DNA of 34,300 bases from Bacteroidales bacterium (GCA_012518155.1 JAAYTC010000077.1:1-34300), one strand, 5' to 3'. Shown: positions 24,148 through 32,966, counted from the first letter of the stretch. A program made the numbers and translations. Notes: generated by a model not told the origin, from the sequence alone.

Positions 24148-25173
24148 TTAGCTGAAGCGAGCTCCTTTCTCTATCGTGTACCCGTTGAGAAGCTCCTTGA
24201 TTGATAGGCGCTTTTTTCCCGCGAGCTGGATATCCGTTATCCCAATGATTCCATCTTTGACCGTTACATGAAGGTAACTTTTGTTATCCGTAACAAGGGT
24301 GCCCGGTTGCACATCACGGGGCATGGCAACTGTTTCTTGCCCAACTATCTTGCTCCCGTACACCTTTACACGCGAGGGTTCCATTAAATTATCCGAATGA
24401 AGTTCGGTCCACGCGGCCGGATAGGGCGACAGCCCGCGGATAAAATTAAATACCACGTTCGCCTCCTTTTCCCAGTCCACGCGGCAATCGTCGCTGAAAA
24501 TCTTGGGTGCGGGCTTTAAAGAAGCTTCATCGCTCACGAGTTCTCGCTGAGGCGTGGGGCGTGCGGTGCCCTCCATGATTGCATCCACTGTTTTTAACAC
24601 CAGTCCCGCTCCCATCTTCATCAACCTGTCGTGCAGGCTGCCCGCGGTATCGTCCGTGGTGATTGCCGTCTTTTCTCGGAAGAGAATGGCTCCGGTGTCG
24701 ATATCGTGGGAAAGAAAAAAGGTGGTGACGCCGGTCTCCTTTTCGCCGTTTATGATGGCCCAGTTAATGGGGGCAGCTCCCCGGTATTGCGGCAGGAGTG
24801 ACGAATGGAGGTTAAACGTGCCTTGGGGGGGCATATTCCAAACTACTTCGGGTAACATGCGAAAGGCAACTACCACCTGTAGGTCGGCTTTCAACTCTTT
24901 TAAATCTTTCAGGAATCCTTCCTCTTTCAACTTTTCAGGCTGCAGCACCGTAAGTCCTTTTTCCAACGCGTACTGCTTCACCGGCGACGATTGAAGCTTG
25001 TAGCCCCTTCCGGCGGGTTTATCAGGCATCGTGATCACCCCAACCACGTTGTACCCGTTTTCGACCAGTGCCTTGAGAGACTCCACCGCGAAGTGGGGTG
25101 TTCCCATGAAAACAATCCTGACCCGGTCCTTCCCTTTATGTTTATCTCCTATGTTCATTGATATAGTATTCAT
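24148..25173 (-). CDS. fmt: Methionyl-tRNA formyltransferase
   Basis: Fmt puts a formyl group on Met-tRNAfMet using 10-formyl-tetrahydrofolate. The 341-residue protein shows RIVFMGTPHFAVESL, the GVITMPDKPAGRGYK loop and the catalytic block FNLHSSLLPQYRGAAPINW with the conserved Asn and His, with the conserved Asp in LSHDIDTGAI. The C-terminal domain has FNFIRGLSPYPAAWT. ATG 25173 gives a slightly long N-terminus; ATG 25158 (MNIGDKHKGKDR) is an alternative. It follows the ClC gene by 29 bases on the same strand. Confidence 0.95.
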   Translation of the reverse strand: MNTISMNIGDKHKGKDRVRIVFMGTPHFAVESLKALVENGYNVVGVITMPDKPAGRGYKLQSSPVKQYALEKGLTVLQPEKLKEEGFLKDLKELKADLQVVVAFRMLPEVVWNMPPQGTFNLHSSLLPQYRGAAPINWAIINGEKETGVTTFFLSHDIDTGAILFREKTAITTDDTAGSLHDRLMKMGAGLVLKTVDAIMEGTARPTPQRELVSDEASLKPAPKIFSDDCRVDWEKEANVVFNFIRGLSPYPAAWTELHSDNLMEPSRVKVYGSKIVGQETVAMPRDVQPGTLVTDNKSYLHVTVKDGIIGITDIQLAGKKRLSIKELLNGYTIEKGARFS

Positions 25174-25202
25174 AACAACATTCGTTCCAATTATTCGAAT
25201 TT

Positions 25203-26993
25203 CTACTCATCCAAATCAGAGTAATGTTCCACCAACACCTCACGATAAGAGTTGAAAACCGAAGACTGAGATAGAATTCCCTTGTATACCCCCTCTTTAT
25301 CCACTACAGGGAGGTTCCACGCTTTGGTATTCTCGAAGGTGTCCATCACCTCTTCCATGGTGGAGTTGATGTCTATTTGAGCGGGGGCTCCAACCATGAA
25401 TTTTTCTACCGTGAACCGGTCATACAGTTCCGGGCGGAACATGATGTTACGGATGTCGTTCATCATCACCAATCCCACTAACACGTTATTATTATCCACC
25501 ACGGGGAATATATTTCTATTGGAGGTGGAGATCACCCTTACCATCTCTCCCAGCGTCATATCCGGCTTTACGGTGGGAATATCTTTTTCCAGCAATTCAT
25601 CTATTTTTAGGAAGGTAAGCACGGCTTTATCCTTATGGTGGGTAATTAACTCTCCTCTTTTCGCGAGGCGCTTCGCGTAGATACTGTGTTTTTCAAATAC
25701 CAAGATGGTCGCGTAGGAAGTCAACGACACGATCATAAGCGGCAAGAAAAGCTCGTATCCTCCCGTGAGCTCCGCGATGAGGAACGTACCGGTCAACGGG
25801 GCATGCATCACCCCGGCCATCACGCCCGCCATTCCCATCAACGCGAAATTTTCTTCCGGCAAAAGCATGATATACCCCGATTGGTTGAGGGAGTAAGAAA
25901 AAACAAAACCCACGATACATCCTAAAAATAGGGTAGGAGCGAACACTCCCCCCGTACCTCCCCCACCGTTTGTAGCACTGGTGGCGAACACTTTAAACAG
26001 CACCACGAAAATTAAAAAGATTACTACAACCCACCGGCTTTCCATGTTGTAAAAGAGACTTTCGTTCGTGAGTGTAAGAAAGCCGTCTCCTCCCGCGAGC
26101 AAGGTGTTGATGGTGTTGTATCCCTCCCCGTATAGCGGGGGGAAAAAGAAGATCAGTACGCTCAACATCGCACCTCCCAGCATAAAACGCTTCCAGTGTG
26201 AGAGTCGGTGAAAGATCCCCTCGCACCAACTCATGGAGCGAACCACGTAGAGCGATAAGAGGCCGCAAACGATACCGAGCAAGATAACATAGGGAATGCG
26301 ATCCAAAAGGAAGGGTTCCATTTGAGAGAACGCGAACATGGCTCCCATACCCGTGAGCAGGTAAGAGACCGTGGTCGCGGTAACGGCAGTAACCAGAAGT
26401 GGCATGATAGACGACATGGTGAGATCGAGGAGTAGCACTTCGATCACGAAGAGTATGCCCGCGATTGGCGCTTTGAAAATACCCGCGATAGCCCCGGCTG
26501 CACCGCAGCCTACCAGGATCATCAAGCTCTGCTGCTCCAGCCGGAAGAAGCTGCCCAAGTTGGAACCGATGGCTGAACCGGTGAGTACGATGGGGGCCTC
26601 AGCTCCTACCGATCCTCCAAAACCGATGGTTACGGAGCTTGCGACCAGCGACGAGTAGGTATTGTGTGGTTTAATCCTGCTCTTGCGTTGTGAGATGGCA
26701 AAAAGGATCTTGGTTACACCGTGGCTGATATCGTCCTTTACAATATACCGAACATACAGCCCCGCGATAAGGATGCCCGCGATGGGGAAAAGAAGATAGG
26801 AGAAGTTCACGGTTTCTTGGCTGAATATCTCTGTGAGGAATGTCTGAAAAAAATGGATAGCCGTTTTTAGCACGTACGCGGCCAGCGCGGTCAAGATTCC
26901 CACCAAAAAGCAAATTATGAGCAGGAAGTGACGCTCTTTGATGTGGGAGTCTCTCCAGGCAAAAAATCGATTGAGTAATTCTTTTAACTGCAT
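25203..26993 (-). CDS. ClC family chloride channel/antiporter with two CBS domains
   Basis: The 596-residue protein has the multi-helix ClC membrane domain (about 20-430) and a cytoplasmic CBS pair (about 465-590). The motif with the gating glutamate is GFGGSVGAEAPIV (about 124-136). The first anion-site motif reads SHGVTKIL where many members have GSGIP or GHGVP. GGGGTGGVFAPTLFLG and MAGVMHAPLTG, the later conserved blocks, are present. The CBS domains (DIPTVKPDMTLGEMV and AQIDINSTMEEVMD) may sense adenine nucleotides. It should move chloride across the inner membrane, as channel or H+ antiporter; the Glu suggests antiport. It lies between tsaC and fmt. Confidence 0.93.
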   Translation of the reverse strand: MQLKELLNRFFAWRDSHIKERHFLLIICFLVGILTALAAYVLKTAIHFFQTFLTEIFSQETVNFSYLLFPIAGILIAGLYVRYIVKDDISHGVTKILFAISQRKSRIKPHNTYSSLVASSVTIGFGGSVGAEAPIVLTGSAIGSNLGSFFRLEQQSLMILVGCGAAGAIAGIFKAPIAGILFVIEVLLLDLTMSSIMPLLVTAVTATTVSYLLTGMGAMFAFSQMEPFLLDRIPYVILLGIVCGLLSLYVVRSMSWCEGIFHRLSHWKRFMLGGAMLSVLIFFFPPLYGEGYNTINTLLAGGDGFLTLTNESLFYNMESRWVVVIFLIFVVLFKVFATSATNGGGGTGGVFAPTLFLGCIVGFVFSYSLNQSGYIMLLPEENFALMGMAGVMAGVMHAPLTGTFLIAELTGGYELFLPLMIVSLTSYATILVFEKHSIYAKRLAKRGELITHHKDKAVLTFLKIDELLEKDIPTVKPDMTLGEMVRVISTSNRNIFPVVDNNNVLVGLVMMNDIRNIMFRPELYDRFTVEKFMVGAPAQIDINSTMEEVMDTFENTKAWNLPVVDKEGVYKGILSQSSVFNSYREVLVEHYSDLDE

Positions 26994-27107
26994 TCAAAAA
27001 ACGTGAACAAATGATCCTTATACGCGAATATACAGGTAAATTTTTTTAATGCCAGACCTGGGGCCGAAAAAAGCACTGCACTGGCTACACCGGGTGAGAA
27101 GAGATTA

Positions 27108-27671
27108 CTATTTGCGAATAACCTGGATGGTGCCATTCCTCTCGAGCTTTACGATTCCGGAGGGTTTCGCATCCATCCGCTCGTTTTGTAGGTAAGAGAC
27201 CACGAAGTCGACTCCGTTCTTAATCAAGGGTTGAATTCGGGAGAAACGCGAGGGTGGAGGTGCTCCCGTGATATTGGCAGAGGTGGAGACAATCGGTTTG
27301 CGAAATTGCCGACAGAGTGCCATGGAAAAAGGTTCGTCGGTCACCCGGATGCCGATGGATCCGTCTGTAGCAATAAGGTTGGGAGCAAGATTCTTTGCAC
27401 CGTCGTAAATGATGGTCAGTGGCTTGTCGGTAAGCTCAATCAGGTCCCACGCGATATCGGGAACCTCCTGCACGTATGCTTGCAGCAGCGATGGATTGTC
27501 GATCAGTACGAGCATCGACTTACTGTCGCTTCGTTGTTTCAGCTCGTACACCTTCGCCACCGCTTCCGCGTTAGTAGCATCACACCCGATACCCCATATA
27601 GTATCGGTAGGATAGAGGATTAATCCCCCACCTTTCAACACCTCAATCGCTTTTCGTATATCGTCTTGCAT
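27108..27671 (-). CDS. L-threonylcarbamoyladenylate synthase (TsaC/Sua5/YrdC family)
   Basis: This enzyme makes threonylcarbamoyl-AMP from threonine, bicarbonate and ATP for the t6A37 modification of tRNAs. The 187-residue protein is a single YrdC domain: GGLILYPTDTIWGIGCDA, VYELKQRSDSKSMLVLI, DKPLTIIYDGAKNLAPN, DGSIGIRVTDEPF and KPIVSTSANITGAPPP are all typical. It has no Sua5 C-terminal domain, so it is the TsaC-like short form. It lies between the GNAT gene (62 bases) and the ClC gene (114 bases) on the same strand. Confidence 0.93.
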   Translation of the reverse strand: MQDDIRKAIEVLKGGGLILYPTDTIWGIGCDATNAEAVAKVYELKQRSDSKSMLVLIDNPSLLQAYVQEVPDIAWDLIELTDKPLTIIYDGAKNLAPNLIATDGSIGIRVTDEPFSMALCRQFRKPIVSTSANITGAPPPSRFSRIQPLIKNGVDFVVSYLQNERMDAKPSGIVKLERNGTIQVIRK

Positions 27672-27733
27672 AATCGGTCATTAAATAGTTTGTAGTATAT
27701 ACAAATTACAGTGGCAGATAAACTAGGCAGTTT

Positions 27734-28279
27734 CTACGAATCCGGCAATTTTAAGCCACGAATTTTCTGAAATAACAGCGCATCCACGTATGTTTCTCCC
27801 GCGGAAAGCCAATCGGACAACAATCCCGCCGATACATATTCCGCTTTTTGGAATAGCCGGATACTCGGGCTGTTTTTTTCTGGAATCACCGCGTAGAGTT
27901 GATGCAAATTTAAGAAAGAGAACGCGTACGATTCGAGTACCAGTAGTGCTTGAAGTCCGAGTCCCTGGTTTCGGTACCCCGGATCGATCAAGATGCCCAC
28001 GCCCGCGCGGAGGTGGAAAGGATCGAAATCGTACAGATCCACCGTGCCAATGCCCTTTCCTGTTTGTTTAAACTCTACCATCAATCGTAGCTGCTTATCA
28101 GTATAGATGTCCTGCGTATTGTTGGCGAGGTACTGGCGGAGAGTGTGACGCGAAAAGGGTGCGATGGTGGCACCCAGTTCCCATAACTCGGTACTGTTCT
28201 CCCACGTGTAGAGGAGTTCCAAGTCCTCCGGTTCAGGAGCACGCAGTTTGATTACGCTATTTTCCAGTAGTTTTTGCAC
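27734..28279 (-). CDS. GNAT family N-acetyltransferase
   Basis: The protein of about 181 residues is a single GNAT domain of the kind that acetylates protein N-termini or small amines. IKLRAPEPEDLELLYTWEN is the opening block, AGVGILIDPGYRNQGLGLQAL is the acetyl-CoA-binding motif A, and LHQLYAVIPEKNSPSIRLFQKA is motif B. The frame is open to an ATG at 28330, but the family alignment begins near VQKLLENSVIKLRA, which starts with GTG 28279; I chose that. It overlaps the preceding membrane-protein gene by 23 bases. Substrate unknown. Confidence 0.85.
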   Translation of the reverse strand: MQKLLENSVIKLRAPEPEDLELLYTWENSTELWELGATIAPFSRHTLRQYLANNTQDIYTDKQLRLMVEFKQTGKGIGTVDLYDFDPFHLRAGVGILIDPGYRNQGLGLQALLVLESYAFSFLNLHQLYAVIPEKNSPSIRLFQKAEYVSAGLLSDWLSAGETYVDALLFQKIRGLKLPDS

Positions 28280-28826
28280 TTTCAGTATGATTAGTTCTGT
28301 CCCCGGTTTGTACATCTTCCTCTGGAGCAATTATATTCTCTTCGTGCGCTACGGCATTCTCCCCGGTGGTACGTGCTTCCTCCGTAGATTTTTCGGTGAG
28401 AGATTCCAGCTCCTCCCAAGATGGCTTACAAAACAAGAAAACGATAAGCATCACCACCGTGAACCAGAAAAAGTTCATGTTTCGAGAATAGCCAAAAAGC
28501 ACTTCCAAAGAGAGCGTGACCACGCTTAAGATATATAGTCGTAAGTAGGAGTTTTTTTTGTAAAAACCGACGGCTTCTGCCGGACCCATTGGCCTTGGGG
28601 CTCTTTTTACTTGATTAGCAAAATATTTCAGTGAAAGCGGTATAATGATAATCGGTATCATTATGGCGTATCTTTCCAGTGTTACGCTTACCGGTTTCCC
28701 TTCTCCGAAGAGAGGGATTACGTGGAAAAGAATCGCGAGAAAAAGGAGTATCAGGAATAGGATGTTTCCCCAGTAATGTCTTTTTATCGAACGAATGCCT
28801 CCGGATATCGTTTTTTCAGATTTCAT
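28257..28826 (-). CDS. Conserved four-TM membrane protein of unknown function
   Basis: The 189-residue protein has four hydrophobic segments at about 20-40, 53-70, 93-111 and 117-133. A polar C-terminal tail (about 135-189), rich in Glu, Thr and Asn, follows. The N-terminus is basic. The loop RAPRPMGPAEAVGFYKKNS lies between the second and third segments. I do not recognise a named family, but a protein of this kind next to recR fits my memory of other Bacteroidales. It begins 8 bases after recR and overlaps the GNAT gene. Confidence 0.8.
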   Translation of the reverse strand: MKSEKTISGGIRSIKRHYWGNILFLILLFLAILFHVIPLFGEGKPVSVTLERYAIMIPIIIIPLSLKYFANQVKRAPRPMGPAEAVGFYKKNSYLRLYILSVVTLSLEVLFGYSRNMNFFWFTVVMLIVFLFCKPSWEELESLTEKSTEEARTTGENAVAHEENIIAPEEDVQTGDRTNHTESAKTTGK

Positions 28827-28834
28827 CCCGATGT

Positions 28835-29467
28835 TTATTTTGTAACAAGCTTGTAGGACTCATTAAAGGGAGTACGGTTCTGGATAGAACGTCCGAGCGT
28901 TACTTCGTCGGCATATTCAATTTCATCCCCAATCGAAACTCCGCGCGCGATGATACTCACCTTCACCTGGTAGGGCGTTAGTTTGCGATAAATATAAAAG
29001 TTAGTGGTGTCTCCCTCCATGGTCGCGCTCAGTGCCAGAATCACCTCTTTTATATCACCTGCTTTAACCCTCTCCTCGAGGCTGGCAATTTCCAAGTCCG
29101 AGGGGCCTATACCGTCGATGGGCGAGATGATGCCGCCTAACACGTGATAAAGCCCGCCGAATTGAACGGTCCGTTCAATGGCCATCACCTCCTTCACGTT
29201 TTCCACCACACAGATAACCGACGGATCGCGCGATTTGTCCGCGCAGATGGCACATATTTCTGTATCGGAGATATTATGACAACAGGTGCAGTAGTTCACC
29301 TCCTTTTTCAATTTGAGAAGGGTTTCGGTAAAGTGGTTTACATTTTTTTCGTCTTGGCGAAGCAAGTGAAGCACCAACCGAAGAGCAGACTTCCTACCTA
29401 TACCGGGAAGTTTCGCGAATTCATTGACTGCATTTTCAAGTAATGTGGAAGGGTAGGGGTTGTTCAT
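28835..29467 (-). CDS. recR: Recombination protein RecR
   Basis: RecR works with RecO and RecF in gap repair, helping RecA load on SSB-coated DNA. The 210-residue protein shows the N-terminal helix-hairpin-helix (FAKLPGIGRKSALRLVLHLL), a four-cysteine zinc finger (CTCCHNISDTEICAICAD) and the Toprim domain (SVICVVENVKEVMAIER to GLYHVLGG and EVILALSATMEGDTTNFYI). Length and order are as expected. A good promoter lies just upstream (29494-29525). It is first in the recR - membrane protein - GNAT - tsaC - clC - fmt row. Confidence 0.96.
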   Translation of the reverse strand: MNNPYPSTLLENAVNEFAKLPGIGRKSALRLVLHLLRQDEKNVNHFTETLLKLKKEVNYCTCCHNISDTEICAICADKSRDPSVICVVENVKEVMAIERTVQFGGLYHVLGGIISPIDGIGPSDLEIASLEERVKAGDIKEVILALSATMEGDTTNFYIYRKLTPYQVKVSIIARGVSIGDEIEYADEVTLGRSIQNRTPFNESYKLVTK

Positions 29468-29493
29468 CGCGTTGCATCATTCATTGACTGCAA

Positions 29494-29525
29494 CAAAGAT
29501 ACGATGAATCCGTTTATCAGACAAA
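29494..29525 (-). promoter_or_regulatory. Promoter for recR and following genes
   Basis: On the minus strand TTTG (29525-29522), 20 bases, then TATCTTTG (29501-29494). This is an exact match to the Bacteroidetes consensus, 27 bases before the recR start, so the leader is very short. Confidence 0.7.
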
Positions 29526-29594
29526 TCTCTTTTAAAATGCGCTGTTTTCTTCCTTTTGTCTATTTTTTACACCGATTTCGTTTTTTGTTACGTA

Positions 29595-29610
29595 TAAGTT
29601 TGTAAATTTG
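29595..29610 (+). promoter_or_regulatory. Two adjoining -7 boxes ahead of serA
   Basis: TAAGTTTG (29595-29602) and TAAATTTG (29603-29610) both fit TAnnTTTG; a -33 element at correct spacing is not clear. The leader to serA would be about 175 bases. It contains the 16-base perfect palindrome AATTTCACGTGAAATT at 29751-29766. Nothing else is seen in the gap 29468-29792. Confidence 0.45.
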
Positions 29611-29792
29611 TAACTTTATTTATTTAGCGATAACATTGCAAGAAGCAAAATCTATCCGTAATATTTTCAGGAACAAGCGAAAAAAATAAGTGTACACTAG
29701 CACAGTAGATTTAAAGCGAAAAGGTGTAGCTTCTTGAGCTTATGAACGAAAATTTCACGTGAAATTACTATATTAACAAAAGAGAACAGGAT

Positions 29793-30719
29793 ATGAAAGT
29801 ACTTTTGGCGACAAGCAAGCCATTTGCCGTGGAAGCCGTGGAGGGGATCCAACATATTATCGAGTCGGCAGGGCACGAGCTCGTAAAATTAGAGAACTAC
29901 GATACCCGATCCCAATTGCTTGAAGCCGTGAAGGACGCGGACGCTCTGATTGTACGGAGTGATGTTGTAGACAGTAGTGTAATCACAGCGGCTCCCCGTT
30001 TGAAATTGATTATACGCGCGGGTGCAGGTTACGATAACGTGGATCTGGCAGCTGCCTCGTTGGGAAATATTTGTGTTATGAACACCCCGGGACAAAACGC
30101 GAATGCCGTTGCCGAACTTGTATTTGGTATGATGATCTACATGCAACGAAATCATTTCGATGGCTCCATCGGTCGAGAATTGAGGAATCGCTCTCTCGGA
30201 CTGTATGCTTTCGGACATGTTGCCAAGGGTGTGGCTCGTATCGCTCGCGGGTTCGATATGCCGGTACATGCATATTCACCCACGCTTACCCATGATGACC
30301 TTCGTAAAGAGGGAGAATATGGCGTGATCACTGCCTACAGTAACGATGAATTATTCCGGAACAGTGATTTTCTATCGTTGCATATGCCCCTATTGAAAGA
30401 GACCTGGCATTGTGTGAACTACTCGCTTCTTTCGTTGATGCCGGAGGATGGCTTACTAATTAACACGGCCCGTAAGGAGTTGGTATTGGAAGAGGACTTG
30501 ATCCGAATCATGGAAGAACGCCCCCGCTTTCAATACGTTACAGATATCCGCCCGGATCATCACGAAGAGTTCGTGAAAAAGTTCGGCACTCGCTATTTCG
30601 CTACACCCCGCAAATCGGGAGCTCAAACGACCGATGCCAATAAGAACGCGGGTATAGCGGCAGCGAACCAAGTGGTTGCTTTTTTCGAAAGCGGCGACGA
30701 TCGCTTCCGGGTGAATTAA
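29793..30719 (+). CDS. serA: D-3-phosphoglycerate dehydrogenase-like protein
   Basis: This is the first enzyme of serine synthesis, oxidising 3-phosphoglycerate with NAD. The 308-residue protein is the short form without an ACT regulatory domain. IIRAGAGYDNVDLAAA, MNTPGQNANAVAEL and the catalytic Arg227 in INTARKEL are typical. The nucleotide-binding loop reads LYAFGHVAKGVARIA, with Ala for the first and third Gly of GxGxxG. At the usual TPHxGA position, with the catalytic His, the sequence is TPRKSGA (271-277); Lys replaces His, as I remember for Bacteroides relatives. Position 50 bases before serC strongly supports the serine role. Confidence 0.87.
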   Translation: MKVLLATSKPFAVEAVEGIQHIIESAGHELVKLENYDTRSQLLEAVKDADALIVRSDVVDSSVITAAPRLKLIIRAGAGYDNVDLAAASLGNICVMNTPGQNANAVAELVFGMMIYMQRNHFDGSIGRELRNRSLGLYAFGHVAKGVARIARGFDMPVHAYSPTLTHDDLRKEGEYGVITAYSNDELFRNSDFLSLHMPLLKETWHCVNYSLLSLMPEDGLLINTARKELVLEEDLIRIMEERPRFQYVTDIRPDHHEEFVKKFGTRYFATPRKSGAQTTDANKNAGIAAANQVVAFFESGDDRFRVN

Positions 30720-30769
30720 TGTGATTGTTCGGTGTTTTGCTAACAGCTAATTGATATAAATATAATCGT

Positions 30770-31849
30770 ATGAAAAAGTACAATTTTAACGCCGGTCCCT
30801 GTGTACTCCCAAAACCGGCCATTGAATCGGCCATCGAGGCCATCCGTGATTTCGACAATACAGGTATCGGTATCCTGGAAATTTCGCATCGTACCCCTGG
30901 CTGGGAACGAATCATGAAAGAAACTGCCGACCTTTGGAGGGAACTCCTCCATATCCCTGACAACTACAAGGTACTTTTTCTGGGAGGGGGGGCCAGCACC
31001 CAGTTTTTTGCCGTGCCGGCTAACTTGATGAAGAAGAAAGCAGCCTATTTGAAAACGGGGACTTGGGCCAACAAAGCGATCAAAGAGGCCAAATTTTATG
31101 GCGACGTGGAGATCGTGGCTTCGTCGGAAGATAAAAACTACTCTTATATCCCCAAGGGATACACCATCCCCGAAGACGCGGATTATTTTCATATTACCAG
31201 CAACAATACGATTTTCGGAACCGAGATGCACGAGGATATCGATAGCCCGGTACCGCTGGTGGCTGATATGTCGTCGGATATCATGAGCCGGCCGGTGGAT
31301 ATTTCCAAATATGGAATTATATACGGGGGTGCTCAAAAGAACGTGGGCCCCGCGGGTGTGGCCTTCGTGATTGTCCGGGAAGACTTATTGGGCCAACTCG
31401 ACCGCCCGCTGCAGAGTATGGTCGATTATCGCTCGCACATCAGCGATACTGAGAAAAATCGTTCGATGTTTAATACTCCCCCGGTTTTTTCTATTTTCGT
31501 GATGCACGAAACCCTCAAATGGCTTAAAGAGCTAGGCGGTGTGGAAGTTATGCATCGGATGAACAAAGAGAAAGCAGCGTTACTTTACGATGAAATCGAC
31601 CGTAATACACTGTTCGTTGGAACTGCTGCTAAAGAAGATCGTTCCATCATGAACGTCTGCTTCGTGATGAGCGACGAGCATAAAGATAAGGAGAGTGCCT
31701 TTTTGAAGTTCGCGACGGAGAGAGGCATGATAGGTATTAAGGGACATCGCTCGGTGGGAGGCTTTCGTGCATCTATCTATAACGCGTGCCCCAGGGAAGC
31801 AGTAGAGGCACTGGTGAAGTGTATGCAAGATTTTGAAAAACAGGTGTAA
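30770..31849 (+). CDS. serC: Phosphoserine aminotransferase
   Basis: SerC converts 3-phosphohydroxypyruvate and glutamate to phosphoserine and 2-oxoglutarate, using PLP. The 359-residue protein opens with NFNAGPCVLPKPAI and has EISHRTPGW, LFLGGGASTQFFAVPANL and TSNNTIFGTE. The PLP lysine is in GGAQKNVGPAGVA, and HRSVGGFRASIYNACP is at the end, all diagnostic. It follows serA by 50 bases and is followed after 11 bases by the DUF1080 gene on the same strand, so all three are likely one operon. Confidence 0.96.
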   Translation: MKKYNFNAGPCVLPKPAIESAIEAIRDFDNTGIGILEISHRTPGWERIMKETADLWRELLHIPDNYKVLFLGGGASTQFFAVPANLMKKKAAYLKTGTWANKAIKEAKFYGDVEIVASSEDKNYSYIPKGYTIPEDADYFHITSNNTIFGTEMHEDIDSPVPLVADMSSDIMSRPVDISKYGIIYGGAQKNVGPAGVAFVIVREDLLGQLDRPLQSMVDYRSHISDTEKNRSMFNTPPVFSIFVMHETLKWLKELGGVEVMHRMNKEKAALLYDEIDRNTLFVGTAAKEDRSIMNVCFVMSDEHKDKESAFLKFATERGMIGIKGHRSVGGFRASIYNACPREAVEALVKCMQDFEKQV

Positions 31850-31860
31850 AGTTCGAATTT

Positions 31861-32637
31861 ATGAAACAATTGATAATTTCATTTTTACTGGGGCTCGTGG
31901 TTTCATTCGCGTCGATGGCGCAGGAAAAAAAGTATCCGGAACCGGCCCCGATGAAACCGGAGATGACAGAATATTGGGTTCCACAACCGCCGGTGGTTGC
32001 GCCGGGAAAGATCTCGAGTGATCCTGTTGCTGCACCCTCCGACGCGATCGTGCTGTTTGACGGCACCGACCTATCACGATGGGAAAATAGAAAGGGGGAG
32101 GCGGCAGAATGGATAGTGCACGATGGCGTTTTTACCGTGAAAAAGGGAACTGGAAATATTCGCACGAAACAAACATTCAGTGACTTCCAGCTACACTTGG
32201 AATGGCGAGTTCCCGAAGGGATAGAGGGTAAAAGCCAGGCGAGGGGCAATAGCGGGGTTTTTCTGCAAGGTATCTATGAAATTCAAATTTTAGATAACTA
32301 CGAGAATGAGACCTACGTGAATGGCCAGGCGGGCAGCGTGTACAAGCAGACTGCCCCGCTTGTGAATGCGATGCGGCCACCCGGCGAATGGAATACATAC
32401 GACATAATTTATACAGCACCTACTTTTAAAAGTGACGGTACTTACCGAACACCTCCAAGGGTAACCCTGCTACAAAATGGGGTGCTCCTTCAAAATAACA
32501 CTATTATCCGAGGTACCACCCAGTATACCGGGCTGCCAAAAGTGAGGGAACATGCCGAAGGGCCAATCATGCTTCAAGATCATGGCGACCCGAGTGCTCC
32601 TCTCAGTTTTAGGAACATCTGGATACGCGAACTATAA
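31861..32637 (+). CDS. Secreted 3-keto-disaccharide hydrolase-like protein (DUF1080)
   Basis: The 258-residue protein has a Sec signal peptide (MKQLIISFLLGLVVSFASMA, cleavage before QEK). The DUF1080/LamG-like beta-sandwich domain follows: AIVLFDGTDLSRWENRKG, WIVHDGVFTV, FSDFQLHLEWRVP, ARGNSGVFLQGIYEIQILDNY, PPGEWNTYDIIY and PIMLQDHGDPSAPLSFRNIWI. Members act on 3-keto-glycosides in the periplasm or bind glycans. It lies only 11 bases after serC, which is odd for a carbohydrate enzyme, and ends at a strong terminator. Family call firm; substrate and the reason for the link with serine genes unknown. Confidence 0.9.
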   Translation: MKQLIISFLLGLVVSFASMAQEKKYPEPAPMKPEMTEYWVPQPPVVAPGKISSDPVAAPSDAIVLFDGTDLSRWENRKGEAAEWIVHDGVFTVKKGTGNIRTKQTFSDFQLHLEWRVPEGIEGKSQARGNSGVFLQGIYEIQILDNYENETYVNGQAGSVYKQTAPLVNAMRPPGEWNTYDIIYTAPTFKSDGTYRTPPRVTLLQNGVLLQNNTIIRGTTQYTGLPKVREHAEGPIMLQDHGDPSAPLSFRNIWIREL

Positions 32638-32691
32638 AAAATATATCCTTTACAAAATGAAAACCCGTTTTGATTAAGACGTGGAATTCTG

Positions 32692-32727
32692 AAGGCGGGG
32701 AATCAAACACGTGATTCCCCGCCTTTT
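32692..32727 (+). terminator. Rho-independent terminator after the serA-serC-DUF1080 genes
   Basis: GGCGGGGAATCA (32694-32705) pairs perfectly with TGATTCCCCGCC (32712-32723), with two more A-T pairs outside and a TTTT tail. The rest of the gap 32638-32966 holds an inverted repeat TGATCATT (32737-32744)/AATGATCA (32784-32791) and the blaI promoter region. Confidence 0.9.
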
Positions 32728-32864
32728 CGAATATTCTGATCATTGCCGTCCGAGAAAAACTGTATCAAACATGTTTTTTCAAGAATGATCACTGAAAAAT
32801 GAATCGATTACCGCGATAAAAGCCTTATTATATATTTTTAACCTCCATTTATCTACGAAGTATG

Positions 32865-32893
32865 TTGTGTGTTACGAAAAAAACGTAAGTTTG
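32865..32893 (+). promoter_or_regulatory. Promoter and possible operator of the BlaI-type gene
   Basis: TTG (32865-32867), 18 bases, then TAAGTTTG (32886-32893). The dyad TTACG-N7-CGTAA (32872-32888) overlaps the spacer and the start of the -7 box, a good place for a repressor such as BlaI. Confidence 0.5.
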
Positions 32894-32966
32894 CATTATT
32901 GTAATAGCGATGCTTCGTCTATTATCATCTATCGTTGATGTCTAATTACAAAAACTATATTGAATT

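Noticed and set aside
30740..31336. 198-codon minus-strand frame opposite serC
   Set aside because: SerC motifs on the plus strand are unmistakable; this is an antisense shadow.
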